44,878 bases of DNA from CAIXQW01 sp046049675 (GTDB lineage Bacteria > Bacteroidota > Bacteroidia > Chitinophagales > Chitinophagaceae): assembly GCA_046049675.1 (NCBI GenBank), contig JBJORA010000023.1, positions 1 through 44,878 on the forward strand. The letters run 5' to 3'. The position numbers and the translations under genes are program-made. Positions within the stretch are counted from its first letter, which is position 1. The number at the start of each line of letters is the position of its first letter. Below are positions 32,805 to 42,154 of this stretch, in pieces. The notes beneath the pieces are model-generated. The model did not search any database, was not told where the DNA came from, and was given only the letters and a program-made list of their open reading frames with translations.

Positions 32805-33728
32805 ATGGTTAGTCGTAGAAATATTAGAATTAAAGCAATGCAAAGTATTTATGCATTGCTCAACAGCACCAGCGATTGGAGCATCAAAGAAGGTCATAAA
32901 GCTTTGGTACAAAGCTATGCCGATGCTTGCGAGCTTGCCACAGCTTATTTCTACATCATAAAGCAAACTTGCGAGTACAGCCTTATTGACGCTAGTGCAA
33001 AAAGTAACAAACGCCTCCCTACAGCTGCCGACCTCAATGTTAATACCAAAATAGCACGCAATACCATTATAGAAGCGCTTGCAGCAAACGCTTCTTTTGA
33101 AAGCGCCTGCGCAGTGGCAAAATTGTCTTCTAAAATTGATACTGATTTTATTAAGCGTGTTTACATCGAGCTCATAGCAAGTAACGAGTATAAGAAGTAC
33201 ACCGAAAATGCTGCCTACGATGCAGCGGAAGACACAAAGGTTTTCTTGTACATCCTAAACTTACTCAGTACCAATGAGAGCCATGCTACAAGCATCCAAG
33301 ACATGTTCGGCAATTACGAAGACGATAACGACATGGTGATTGCATGGATTAACAAGAACTTAGAAAAGATTAGCGCAATAAATTTCAACAAGCTACTAGC
33401 AGCCGATAAACATAAATTTGGAGAAGATCTTGTTAGTACTTTCTTTGATAGATACAGCTATACTAGCGAATTAATCAAGCCAAAACTATTAAACTGGGAC
33501 CCTGAGCGTATCGCCATCGTTGATATGATTATCATGCAACTCGGTATTACAGAAATCCTTTACTTCCCTAGTATACCGTGCAAAGTAAGCATCAACGAGT
33601 ATATAGATATTGCCAAAGGTTATAGCACGATGCAAAGTGGTCAGTTTGTAAATGGTGTACTAGACAAGCTTTATAAAGAACTAGAAAAAGACAACAAAAT
33701 ACATAAAACCGATTTTCAAAAAAAGTAA
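32805..33728 (+). CDS. nusB: Transcription antitermination factor NusB
   Basis: NusB binds boxA RNA with NusE (S10) to suppress termination in rRNA operons. The 307-residue protein is about twice the length of E. coli NusB, as is usual in Bacteroidota, where an N-terminal helical extension is present. The start VSRRNIRIKAMQSIYALL has the arginine-rich RNA-binding lead, and the C-terminal NusB core is in NWDPERIAIVDMIIMQLGITEIL and KVSINEYIDIAKGYSTMQSGQFVNGVLDKL. First gene of a run continuing with the DUF1573 lipoprotein, yajC, coaE and radC. Confidence 0.95.
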   Translation: MVSRRNIRIKAMQSIYALLNSTSDWSIKEGHKALVQSYADACELATAYFYIIKQTCEYSLIDASAKSNKRLPTAADLNVNTKIARNTIIEALAANASFESACAVAKLSSKIDTDFIKRVYIELIASNEYKKYTENAAYDAAEDTKVFLYILNLLSTNESHATSIQDMFGNYEDDNDMVIAWINKNLEKISAINFNKLLAADKHKFGEDLVSTFFDRYSYTSELIKPKLLNWDPERIAIVDMIIMQLGITEILYFPSIPCKVSINEYIDIAKGYSTMQSGQFVNGVLDKLYKELEKDNKIHKTDFQKK

Positions 33729-33729
33729 C

Positions 33730-34173
33730 ATGAAAAATTTGCTCGTAATTGCTGCCATGCTTTGCGCATTTGTTGCCTGCAAAGATGATGCTAAGAAAAA
33801 TGATGCCAGTATCGTTTACAATCCTCGTACTGCGCAAGAAGGCACTACGATGGACGTTCACGATTTAGGCTCACTTACGTTTACAGATACCTTGCACAAC
33901 TTTGGTAAAATCAAAGAAGGTGAGGTTGTAGAATATGCGTTTGGCTATAAAAACACAGGTAAACGACCCGTGCTCATTAATAGTGCCAGAGCGAGTTGTG
34001 GCTGTACGGCAAGCGAATACAAAACCACTGAGATTGCAGTAGGTGAAACTGGTGAAATAAAAGTAAAATTTAATAGCGATGGCAAGCAAGGTGTACAAGA
34101 GAAAACAGTATTTATCTCTACTAATGGCTACCCTTCGGATCTACGACTAGTTATACAAGCAGAAGTTCAATAA
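33730..34173 (+). CDS. DUF1573 domain lipoprotein
   Basis: A 147-residue lipoprotein with signal MKNLLVIAAMLCAFVAC (lipobox Cys17). The remaining part is one DUF1573 immunoglobulin-like domain: FTDTLHNFGKIKEGEVVEYAFGYKNTGKRPVLI, ASCGCTASEY and VFISTNGYPSDLRLVIQAEVQ. The role of the domain is unknown; it is common in Bacteroidota near nusB and yajC. Its ATG comes one base after the nusB stop. Confidence 0.9.
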   Translation: MKNLLVIAAMLCAFVACKDDAKKNDASIVYNPRTAQEGTTMDVHDLGSLTFTDTLHNFGKIKEGEVVEYAFGYKNTGKRPVLINSARASCGCTASEYKTTEIAVGETGEIKVKFNSDGKQGVQEKTVFISTNGYPSDLRLVIQAEVQ

Positions 34174-34200
34174 TAACATTACAAATCAAAAAATAAAACA

Positions 34201-34542
34201 ATGACAAGTTTATACATTTTATTGCAAGCAGGCGGCGGCGCAGCATTCAGTCCACTATTTCTACTAGCTATGGTAGTGGTGATGTACTTTTTTATGCTAC
34301 GTCCGAATTTCAAAAAGCAAAAAGAACAAAAAGCCTTTAATGCGCAAATTGCAGTGGGACAAAAAGTGGTTACAATCGGCGGCATCCATGGTAAAATTAT
34401 TGCCATCAACCCAGATGGTACCATGAAGTTAGAAGGCGATCGTAATACTTACTTTACGGTAGAAGCAAACGCTATTAGCATGGAAAGTACGCAGGCTATG
34501 GAAAAGCGCAACGCCCCTACTCCTGTTACTGAAAAAGCTTAG
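34201..34542 (+). CDS. yajC: Preprotein translocase subunit YajC
   Basis: A 113-residue membrane protein that associates with SecDF. One membrane span (FSPLFLLAMVVVMYFFMLRP, about 16-35) is followed by NFKKQKEQKAFNAQIAVGQKVVTIGGIHGKI, the family signature. Its TAG stop overlaps by one base the GTG start of coaE, so translation is coupled. Confidence 0.94.
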   Translation: MTSLYILLQAGGGAAFSPLFLLAMVVVMYFFMLRPNFKKQKEQKAFNAQIAVGQKVVTIGGIHGKIIAINPDGTMKLEGDRNTYFTVEANAISMESTQAMEKRNAPTPVTEKA

Positions 34543-35153
34543 TGGCTGCAATTCTCAAAGTTGGCATTACAGGTGGTATAGGAAGTGGTAAAAGTACCAT
34601 TTGCAAAATATTTGCCACGCTTGGTGTGCCCATACTAGATGCTGATGCGCTTGCAAAGCATATTATTGCCACTGATCTTATTGTACGCGAAGCAGTATGC
34701 AAAGCATTTGGCGAGGATGTATTTGCTAATGGCATTTTACAAAAGCAAATATTAGCAGCACGTGCTTTTGCGAGTGAAGCGGATACACAATTACTGAATA
34801 GCATCGTACATCCTGCGGTTGAAAAACACTCGCTAGATTGGTTTGCAAAACAGGCATCACATCACTATGCAATTAAAGAAGCTGCTATTCTGATTGAAAG
34901 CGGTGCTTATAAACACGTAGATGTAGTGATTGGTGTAAATTGTGCTGCTGATATACGCGTACAACGTGTACTTAGTCGCAATCCACAGCTTAGTGTAGCA
35001 CAAATTCAACAACGCATATCAAAACAAATCTCTGACGAAGAAAGGCAAGCATATTGCCACTTCAATATTATTAATGACGGCAGTGCTGCGCTTATACCTC
35101 AGGTGTTAGCACTACACAGTACCCTCTCTAATTATGAAAAAAACGAGCATTAG
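34542..35153 (+). CDS. coaE: Dephospho-CoA kinase
   Basis: The last enzyme of coenzyme A synthesis, phosphorylating the 3'-hydroxyl of dephospho-CoA. The 203-residue protein has the P-loop GITGGIGSGKST at the N-terminus, VPILDADALAKHII, and a central KEAAILIESGAYKHVDVVIGV. The start is a GTG overlapping the yajC stop (TAGTG). Its 3' end overlaps radC by 20 bases. Confidence 0.96.
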   Translation: MAAILKVGITGGIGSGKSTICKIFATLGVPILDADALAKHIIATDLIVREAVCKAFGEDVFANGILQKQILAARAFASEADTQLLNSIVHPAVEKHSLDWFAKQASHHYAIKEAAILIESGAYKHVDVVIGVNCAADIRVQRVLSRNPQLSVAQIQQRISKQISDEERQAYCHFNIINDGSAALIPQVLALHSTLSNYEKNEH

Positions 35154-35820
35154 ATTTTGGAACGAAGATGACCAGCCGCGCGAAAAGGCTATTAGTAAAG
35201 GTGTTCAAGCCTTAAGTGATGCTGAGTTGCTTGCTATACTTATTGGTAAAGGCACTATTGAGGCCAATGCAGTAGAAATTGCAAAGCAATTATATGCAAT
35301 GCACAATAATAATTTTGGTGCACTAGCGCAAAGGTCAATTAATGAGCTAAGCAAAAGCGTGAAAGGTGTCGGCCCTGTAAAAGCCGTAACTATCGCTGCT
35401 TCATTAGAAATAGCACGCCGTAAAAGCATGCAAACTAATGCCATTGAGCGCATTAAGCATGTGGAAGACATGGTCAACTATTTTCAACCCTTATTGCAAC
35501 ACGAAACAACCGAAAAGGTATATATCGTTGCGTTAAAGGGTACACGTGTACTTGGGCATCAACTCATTAGCCATGGCGGCTTCAATCAAGCTATCGTAGA
35601 TGCGCGTGTAGTATTTAAGGCGCTATTGATGTTTGAAGCAACCTCTTTTGCTATTGCGCACAACCATCCTAGCGGCAATGCACAACCAAGCCAAGCGGAC
35701 ACACAATTGACCTATCAATTGCGCGATGCAGGTAAAATCCTTAGCATTAGTTTGATAGATCATATAATAGTTACTCACACAAGTGAGTATTACAGTTTTG
35801 CGGACGAGGGACTTTTATAG
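35134..35820 (+). CDS. radC: RadC family protein (JAB domain)
   Basis: A 228-residue protein with an N-terminal helix-hairpin-helix part (MFSINELSKSVKGVGPVKA-like region around residues 65-85) and a C-terminal JAB/MPN metal-binding domain. The metal motif is AHNHPSGNAQPSQADTQL (HxH...D), complete, with an upstream Glu in the MFEATSFAI segment region. Despite the name, a repair role is not established; many members occur near mobile DNA, but here it sits inside a housekeeping operon, overlapping coaE by 20 bases. Confidence 0.93.
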   Translation: MKKTSIRFWNEDDQPREKAISKGVQALSDAELLAILIGKGTIEANAVEIAKQLYAMHNNNFGALAQRSINELSKSVKGVGPVKAVTIAASLEIARRKSMQTNAIERIKHVEDMVNYFQPLLQHETTEKVYIVALKGTRVLGHQLISHGGFNQAIVDARVVFKALLMFEATSFAIAHNHPSGNAQPSQADTQLTYQLRDAGKILSISLIDHIIVTHTSEYYSFADEGLL

Positions 35821-35827
35821 AACTTTA
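35820..35827 (+). promoter_or_regulatory. Weak -7-like element before the oxidoreductase gene
   Basis: GAACTTTA, two mismatches to TAnnTTTG, followed by CACA and GTG 35832. The four-base spacing agrees with the leaderless set, but on its own the match is weak. Confidence 0.3.
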
Positions 35828-35831
35828 CACA

Positions 35832-36815
35832 GTGCAGCAGTTAGCCATTGGCGTTTTAGGGGCAGGACATTTAGGGAAGATACATATTGAGCAATTGCTA
35901 AAAATTTCGCAATGTAAAGTTGTTGGTTTTTACGATAGTAATGCTGCTACACGTGAGGAAGTAAGTGCTAAGTTTAATATTACTGCTTTTGCCAACGAAG
36001 ACGAATTAATCGCGAGTTGCGATGCAATTGATATCGTTACACCGACCCTCAGTCATTTTGACCTTGCAAAAAAATGTGTTACCTACGGTAAGCACATCTT
36101 CATAGAAAAACCTATTACTGAAACGAGCGAAGAAGCCGCACAACTCATCAAAATGATTCATGAGGCAAACGTGGTTTGTCAAATTGGCCATGTTGAAAGA
36201 TTGAATCCTGCCTTTCTAGCAGTAAAGCCACTACTCAGTAATCCAGTATTTATTGAAGTACATCGCCTAAGTCAATTTAATCCTCGTGGTACAGACGTGA
36301 GTGTTGTGCTTGATTTAATGATCCACGACTTAGACATTATTCTTAGCTTAGTTAACAGCGACATTCGTCGTATTAGTGCCAGCGGTGTAAAAGTAGTTAG
36401 CGATAGCATAGACATCGCTAATGCACGCCTTGAGTTTATGAATGGCTGTGTTGCCAATATTACAACAAGCCGCATTAGTCTGAAGAACATGCGAAAAATG
36501 CGATTGTTTCAGAAAGATGCCTATGTGAGCATAGATTTCCTCAATAAAACAAACGAGGTAGTGCGCATCAATACCGAAGGTGATGCCACTGGACCATTAG
36601 ACTTTGAATTACGTAATGCTGAGGGCGAAAAACGTATTGTAAGTATTGGTGCAGAAGAAGTGCATATGCACAATGCAATAGAAATGGAATTACGCTTATT
36701 TGTAGATGCCGTTATAAACAACACTGCAGCTGTGGTAAGTGCAAGCGATGGGCTGGCTGCGCTTAGTTTAGCGGAGGAAATTTTACGCAAAATAAACACG
36801 CACAACGACCTATAA
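35832..36815 (+). CDS. Gfo/Idh/MocA family NAD(P)-dependent oxidoreductase
   Basis: A 327-residue Rossmann-fold dehydrogenase of the Gfo/Idh/MocA type. It has the dinucleotide loop VLGAGHLGKIHIEQL at the N-terminus, the catalytic-lysine motif FIEKPITETSEEA at about 92-104, GHVERLNPAF, and VVLDLMIHDLDIILSL with a conserved His-Asp near 176. The start is GTG 35832. Such enzymes oxidise or reduce sugars and inositols, and some act on nucleotide sugars; with a sugar transferase two genes downstream, a role in envelope glycan synthesis is possible but unproven. It follows radC by 11 bp. Confidence 0.9.
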   Translation: MQQLAIGVLGAGHLGKIHIEQLLKISQCKVVGFYDSNAATREEVSAKFNITAFANEDELIASCDAIDIVTPTLSHFDLAKKCVTYGKHIFIEKPITETSEEAAQLIKMIHEANVVCQIGHVERLNPAFLAVKPLLSNPVFIEVHRLSQFNPRGTDVSVVLDLMIHDLDIILSLVNSDIRRISASGVKVVSDSIDIANARLEFMNGCVANITTSRISLKNMRKMRLFQKDAYVSIDFLNKTNEVVRINTEGDATGPLDFELRNAEGEKRIVSIGAEEVHMHNAIEMELRLFVDAVINNTAAVVSASDGLAALSLAEEILRKINTHNDL

Positions 36816-36831
36816 GCATAGAAAATATGCT

Positions 36832-36839
36832 TATTTTAG
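36832..36839 (+). promoter_or_regulatory. -7-like element before the lipoprotein gene (leaderless geometry)
   Basis: TATTTTAG, one mismatch to TAnnTTTG, followed by CAGC and ATG 36844. Confidence 0.4.
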
Positions 36840-36843
36840 CAGC

Positions 36844-37707
36844 ATGAGGAATTTGATAATATCGCTTGCTATCCTATGTGCAGTGGGATTGGCTGCTTGC
36901 AATATTATTAATCCAACTGAACGAGTGCCTTTTTACATTAAAGTAGACAGTGTAAGTATCTACGGCACTAACTATGTAAAGTATGGCTCTACTAAAAGCC
37001 ACCGCATCACTGATGTATGGGTCTATAGCAATAATTCCCTTGTAGGCGCCTACGAAGTGCCTGCTACAATACCAATCCTTGCAGATAGCAACGATGTAAT
37101 AAGCATCCGAGCAGGTATCAACGATAACGGTGTAAGCAATGCTAAAAAAGGTTATGACTTGTATAATTTCTACTCTACACCTATTTCTTGGAGCAAGAGC
37201 ACAATAAAAACGTTACAACCTAGTTTTACGTATTTAGACGCAACCATTATGCCATTCAACTGGGACTTTGAAAGTACCAATCCATTTCTGCCGCGTAATG
37301 CAGGTATAGATCTAAATATGGATTACAGCTTTGGCACAGCCAATACGTTTGAAGGTGTTGGAAGTGGATACCTTAAAGTAGATACTTTCAATAAGGTTAA
37401 TCAAATTGTATCTACATCTAGCTTTAGTGTACCAATCAACAAAGTGTACTACTTAGAAATGAATTACAAATGCACCATGCCGTTTCAAGTGTATGTTATC
37501 GGCAGCAAGCTTGGACAAATTAGCTCTCATTTCTTGGGTGGTGTCAATGCAAAAAACACATGGAACAAAATCTACTTTAATATAGGCGCCTTACAAAGTA
37601 GTGTTGGCGCAGAAAGTTTTCAATTACTTATACGATCAGAATTGCCAAAGGATTCGCTTGAAGGCGAGATGTGCTTAGATAATATTAAGCTTATTGGCAT
37701 CAACTAA
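36844..37707 (+). CDS. Lipoprotein, function unknown
   Basis: A 287-residue lipoprotein with signal MRNLIISLAILCAVGLAAC (lipobox LAAC, Cys19). The rest appears beta-rich: WVYSNNSLVGAYEVPATIPIL, a middle FNWDFEST, and a C-terminal half (YLEMNYKCTMPFQVYVIGS, NTWNKIYFNIGAL, GEMCLDNIKLIGIN) that resembles a jelly-roll carbohydrate-binding fold. No specific family is recognised. The sugar transferase gene begins immediately after its stop, so the two are translated from one mRNA. Confidence 0.8.
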   Translation: MRNLIISLAILCAVGLAACNIINPTERVPFYIKVDSVSIYGTNYVKYGSTKSHRITDVWVYSNNSLVGAYEVPATIPILADSNDVISIRAGINDNGVSNAKKGYDLYNFYSTPISWSKSTIKTLQPSFTYLDATIMPFNWDFESTNPFLPRNAGIDLNMDYSFGTANTFEGVGSGYLKVDTFNKVNQIVSTSSFSVPINKVYYLEMNYKCTMPFQVYVIGSKLGQISSHFLGGVNAKNTWNKIYFNIGALQSSVGAESFQLLIRSELPKDSLEGEMCLDNIKLIGIN

Positions 37708-39129
37708 ATGACTAAGCAAGTACGAGCAGGCATATTACTCTATCTAATTGCAGACTATTTCAGTGCAGCAATTGCTTGGCTATTATTTGTAATTTACCGT
37801 AAGACCAATGGCGAAATGCTCAGCCTTGGAGAAGCCTTGCAATGGCTAAGTGGCAAAGATTGGTTTAATGCGCTAATCACTATTCCGCTTTGTTGGATAC
37901 TACTGCACCATCACTGTGGAAGCTATTTCAACATTTACCGTAAAAGTAGGCTAAGTGAAATTATTCGTACCCTAGTCAGCACACTCATCGGCGTATTACT
38001 CATCTTTTTCTTTATTGTAGTTAACGACGATGTGCATCAGTATAGTTACTTTAGTAAGACCTTTTTGTTCTTTTGGGCCATACAGTTTACGTTAACCTCC
38101 ATCTTTAGAAGTATGGTTTTGCAAAAAGCCAAGCGCGATATTAAGCGTCGCGCTTTTACATTCAAAACACTTATTGTTGGTAATGATGCAGAAGCCGAAC
38201 GACTATGCGCAGAGGTGGTAAACAACAAAGTTCCGTTACCCAATCTAATCGTGGGTTACGTAGCCGACCATACAAATACAACGGGCACATTACTCCAAAA
38301 GCTACCACTGCTAGGTAGCATCCAGCAATTAGAACAGATTGTACAACAACACGATGTGCAAGAAGTACTTATTGCAATTGAAACCGAACAGCACCACCGT
38401 TTACAAGATATTCTAACAGCCTTAAGTTATAAACCGACTGTTGTAAAAATTTCACCTGACCTCTACGATATAATTAGCGGAAGCGTAAAAACTAGCAATG
38501 TACTTGGTGCTGTACTCATTGAAATTTATCCAGAGCTTATGCCGGATTGGCAACGTGTGATTAAGCGCAGTGTTGATATTGTTGCTAGCAGTTTAGTGAT
38601 GTTCTTTTTTAGTCCACTTTATTTATACGCTGCTTTGCGTGTAAAGGCTAGCGGCAGCGGTCCAATCATCTTCAGGCAAGAACGTGTTGGTATTTATGGC
38701 AAACCTTTTCATATTCTAAAGTTTAGAAGTATGCATACCGATGCTGAAAAAGATGGTCCAGCATTAAGCAAAGAAAACGACCCGCGTATTACAAACTGGG
38801 GCAAGGTAATGCGTAAGTGGCGCATTGACGAAATTCCGCAATTCTACAATGTGCTCAAAGGCGAAATGAGCCTAGTAGGACCTCGTCCAGAACGAAAGTA
38901 TTTTGTAGATCAAATTGTTACTACACATCCACACTATAAATATTTGCACAAAGTAAAGCCAGGCTTAAGCAGTTGGGGTATGGTAAAGTTTGGATACGCT
39001 AGTACAGTTGAAGAAATGAAAGAACGAATGCGTTACGATTTGTTGTATATAAAGAATTGTAGCCTTGCTTTGGATACAAAAATTATGTTCTATACACTGT
39101 TGGTTATTTTACAAGGAAGAGGAAAATAA
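37708..39129 (+). CDS. Polyprenyl-phosphate sugar-1-phosphate transferase (initiating glycosyltransferase)
   Basis: A 473-residue membrane enzyme that starts exopolysaccharide or glycan repeat units by putting a sugar-1-phosphate on undecaprenyl phosphate. The N-terminal half has several membrane spans (for example AAIAWLLFVIYR, LIGVLLIFFFIVV) and a nucleotide-binding-like region (FKTLIVGNDAEAERL). The C-terminal catalytic domain (PF02397) starts KRSVDIVASSLVMFFFSPLY, then FRQERVGIYGKPFHILKFRSM, WRIDEIPQFYNVLKGEMSLVGPRPE. All family motifs are intact. No other glycan cluster genes are adjacent, so it is detached from a typical locus. Confidence 0.94.
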   Translation: MTKQVRAGILLYLIADYFSAAIAWLLFVIYRKTNGEMLSLGEALQWLSGKDWFNALITIPLCWILLHHHCGSYFNIYRKSRLSEIIRTLVSTLIGVLLIFFFIVVNDDVHQYSYFSKTFLFFWAIQFTLTSIFRSMVLQKAKRDIKRRAFTFKTLIVGNDAEAERLCAEVVNNKVPLPNLIVGYVADHTNTTGTLLQKLPLLGSIQQLEQIVQQHDVQEVLIAIETEQHHRLQDILTALSYKPTVVKISPDLYDIISGSVKTSNVLGAVLIEIYPELMPDWQRVIKRSVDIVASSLVMFFFSPLYLYAALRVKASGSGPIIFRQERVGIYGKPFHILKFRSMHTDAEKDGPALSKENDPRITNWGKVMRKWRIDEIPQFYNVLKGEMSLVGPRPERKYFVDQIVTTHPHYKYLHKVKPGLSSWGMVKFGYASTVEEMKERMRYDLLYIKNCSLALDTKIMFYTLLVILQGRGK

Positions 39130-39130
39130 A

Positions 39131-42100
39131 ATGAAAAGAATAAGAAACCACTATACCCTGTTAATAATCTGCGTACTTTTTGCAAGTAGCGTTTCAGCAC
39201 AATCGTGGCAGCAACGTTGCGATTATGAAATTGCTGTAAACCTCAACGACACTAGTTCAACACTAAGCGGTGATTGCAATATTACTTATTACAACAATAG
39301 CAATGATACGCTGCGATACATCTTTGTACATGCATATCCCAATGCATATCGTACCGACAAAAGCGCATTTGCAAAACAAGCGGTAGAGAATGGCAAAACA
39401 GACCACTATTACAGCAAGGCAAAAGATAGAAGCGCTATGCGCGACTTAAACTTTACTGTAAATGGCTCAGTTGCTTTGCATAGCGAGTACAATGGCAATC
39501 CCGATATTTATATTGTTGATTTACCCGAAGCATTATTACCGCATACTAGCATAGCAATCAGCACACCATTTACCGTGTACATTGGCAAGGAATTTAGTCG
39601 CATGGGGCGTGTTGGTAAAGGCTTTCACCTTACGCAATGGTATCCAAAGCTGGCAGTGTACGATAAAGATGGTTGGCATCCACTACCCTATTTAGACCAA
39701 GGCGAATTCTATGCCGACTTTGGTAAGTACAATGTAAAAATAACAGTACCCAATAACTATGTTGTTGCAGCTACAGGTGTTTGCACAACACCTAGCGAGC
39801 AAACATTTATCGATAAACGCATCGCATTAGAAAAACGTATTGCGAGTGGCGACAGTAGCGCTTTGCAAGAAATTGTGCAGCCACTAACTGGTACTAAAAC
39901 TGTAGAATTTGTTCAAGACAGTGTGATAGATTTTGCGTGGTTTGCCGACAGAAGATTTGTGGTGCAAAAAGCGAGTACAACAATTGGCGGTCAAACAAAA
40001 TATGGTTACATCTATTACTTGCCAGAGAATAAACGCCTTTGGGTCAATGGCGCAAAAGTAATCACGCATACCTTGGAATACTATAGCCAACGTGTGGGCA
40101 ACTATCCATATGTAAGCGCAACAGCAGTAGATGGCGGCATGCATGCTAGCAATGGCATGGAGTATCCGATGATCACGTACATCAGCGGCAGCCGCGATAC
40201 GTTTGATAATTATGCTACCATCATTCACGAGGTAGGACATAACTGGTTTCAAGGTATTCTTGCAAGTAACGAACGTGCCCATGCTTTTTTGGATGAAGGA
40301 TGCAATACATTTTACGATCAGCGTTGCGAGGCTGCGTATTATGGCGATAAGCATACACGCAGTATATATGATGTTCGATCAAGTGGCCTGCACAGCATAC
40401 GCTACAATAATGCACAACCAATTAATACAAGCAGCGAGTTGCTTACAGAAAATAATTACTACGGCAACGTCTATAATGCTTGGGGCAATATACTAGGGCA
40501 GCTTGAAATGCACTTAGGCAAAAGCACCTACGACAGTTGCATGCAAGCCTACTATAGCTTGTATAAATTTAAGCACCCACAACCGGCTGATATGCAGCAA
40601 GTGTTTGAGACTATAAGTAAACAAAAACTTGGATGGGCATTTGAAGACGGTATCAATAAGCGAGAAACAAGCGACTTTAAGATTAAACACGTAAAAAAAG
40701 TTGATGGCGGTTATAGTATAGCTGTTGAGCATAAAGGCACCACAGCCTTACCCGTAAGTTTGCTTACACGCCAGCGCGACGGTACACGCGATACAATGAT
40801 TCTAAAGCCATTTCTAGGCAAACAAGAAATTACTATCGCTAACAACGAGCTTATTTATGCCATGCTTGATCCCCATTACTATACAGTAGATGGCATGCGC
40901 GTCAACAACCTATGGCGAAGTAAAGCACTGAAGAACTCACCGCGTTTCAAACTAAAGCGTGGCTATGGTAAAACCATGCTACAAACGAAGGAACTGTATT
41001 GGCTACCTACCGCACAGTATAATTTCTACGATGGCCTTGGCCTAGGCTTTGTTGTTCACAACCTCAACTTCTATGAGCCTCGTTTGAAATTTTACCTAGC
41101 GCCGAATTTTGGTTTAAACAGCAAGACCCTCAATGGTGCCGCTGCCCTTACATACAGCATAGCACCAAAGCATCCACAAATCAAAACAATAGACTTTGCA
41201 GTGCATGGCATAACGTTTAATTATAATGGCAGTAGTCAAAATATTAGCAAACAAATTTTTGCAAGAGTAAGCAGAGTAAATACTAGCGCAACTATCACTT
41301 GGCGCAAGCGTAACGAGTATAGGAAAGATATAGGAAGTGCAGTAAAGCTAGAACATATCTTTATAGACAAGCACGACTTTGGCTACAATAGACTTACCGA
41401 CACAACCTATGCGGTGTTTAGAGAGCCTGCACGCTGGCAGCAGTATTTGCAAGCAACTTTTACACACTATCACAGAACAGTTTTTAATCCTTACAGCTAC
41501 AATGTACAAGCCCAAGCAGGTGAAAGCTTTGCAAAACTGCGTGCCACCTTTAACTTTAAGCTAGACTATTACAAACCAAATAAAGCTTTGTATGGAAGAA
41601 TTTTTGCGGGCAAATATTTACCATATAATACAAATGCCATTTACAACACATCTTATGCGCTTGCAGGTACAACTACTGCCGACAATGACTATACTTTTAG
41701 CCACTATTTTATAGGACGCAGCGAGTTTGACAATTTGCTTACACGCCAGATTCTAAATGAAGAAGGCGGCATGAAAATCAATACTTACAAGCTTGCAAAA
41801 CCTGTTGGTAGCGCCAACGATTTACTGCTTGCCATTAATTTGCGTAGCGATATCCCTATCAAATTACCTGTGCAAATACGTCCATTTGTAGATGCATGTT
41901 ATATCACAAATCGCTATCCAAATTTACCTGTACAAGGCGAAGCGCTTTACGATGCTGGTTTGCAATTAGCAGTTTTAAAGGAAATAATTACATTCAACGT
42001 ACCCTTGGTGTATAGCAAAGCCTACGCTAGCTATATCAATTCCACGGCACCAAAGGGTCAGCGATTACTTAGCACAATTACTGTAAATGTCAATACTAAA

Positions 42101-42151
42101 GGATTTGATATTTTTAGTGCACCAGACAAGTTAGCCCAATTTGGTTTATAA
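39131..42151 (+). CDS. M1 family metallopeptidase, exported
   Basis: A 1006-residue exported aminopeptidase-like protein. ATG 39131 follows the sugar transferase stop by one base and gives a signal peptide (MKRIRNHYTLLIICVLFASSVSAQ). The N-terminal M1 beta domain is followed by a catalytic domain with NGMEYP (variant of GxMEN), HEVGHNW at 366-372 and the third zinc ligand Glu389 in FLDEG, so the zinc site HExxH-x18-E is complete. The C-terminal 400 residues are beta-rich, with alternating strands such as KLRATFNFKLDYYKPNKALYGRIFAG that resemble an outer-membrane barrel; this arrangement is known for Bacteroidota M1 proteins. No T9SS domain is seen. Confidence 0.92.
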   Translation: MKRIRNHYTLLIICVLFASSVSAQSWQQRCDYEIAVNLNDTSSTLSGDCNITYYNNSNDTLRYIFVHAYPNAYRTDKSAFAKQAVENGKTDHYYSKAKDRSAMRDLNFTVNGSVALHSEYNGNPDIYIVDLPEALLPHTSIAISTPFTVYIGKEFSRMGRVGKGFHLTQWYPKLAVYDKDGWHPLPYLDQGEFYADFGKYNVKITVPNNYVVAATGVCTTPSEQTFIDKRIALEKRIASGDSSALQEIVQPLTGTKTVEFVQDSVIDFAWFADRRFVVQKASTTIGGQTKYGYIYYLPENKRLWVNGAKVITHTLEYYSQRVGNYPYVSATAVDGGMHASNGMEYPMITYISGSRDTFDNYATIIHEVGHNWFQGILASNERAHAFLDEGCNTFYDQRCEAAYYGDKHTRSIYDVRSSGLHSIRYNNAQPINTSSELLTENNYYGNVYNAWGNILGQLEMHLGKSTYDSCMQAYYSLYKFKHPQPADMQQVFETISKQKLGWAFEDGINKRETSDFKIKHVKKVDGGYSIAVEHKGTTALPVSLLTRQRDGTRDTMILKPFLGKQEITIANNELIYAMLDPHYYTVDGMRVNNLWRSKALKNSPRFKLKRGYGKTMLQTKELYWLPTAQYNFYDGLGLGFVVHNLNFYEPRLKFYLAPNFGLNSKTLNGAAALTYSIAPKHPQIKTIDFAVHGITFNYNGSSQNISKQIFARVSRVNTSATITWRKRNEYRKDIGSAVKLEHIFIDKHDFGYNRLTDTTYAVFREPARWQQYLQATFTHYHRTVFNPYSYNVQAQAGESFAKLRATFNFKLDYYKPNKALYGRIFAGKYLPYNTNAIYNTSYALAGTTTADNDYTFSHYFIGRSEFDNLLTRQILNEEGGMKINTYKLAKPVGSANDLLLAINLRSDIPIKLPVQIRPFVDACYITNRYPNLPVQGEALYDAGLQLAVLKEIITFNVPLVYSKAYASYINSTAPKGQRLLSTITVNVNTKGFDIFSAPDKLAQFGL

Positions 42152-42154
42152 TAT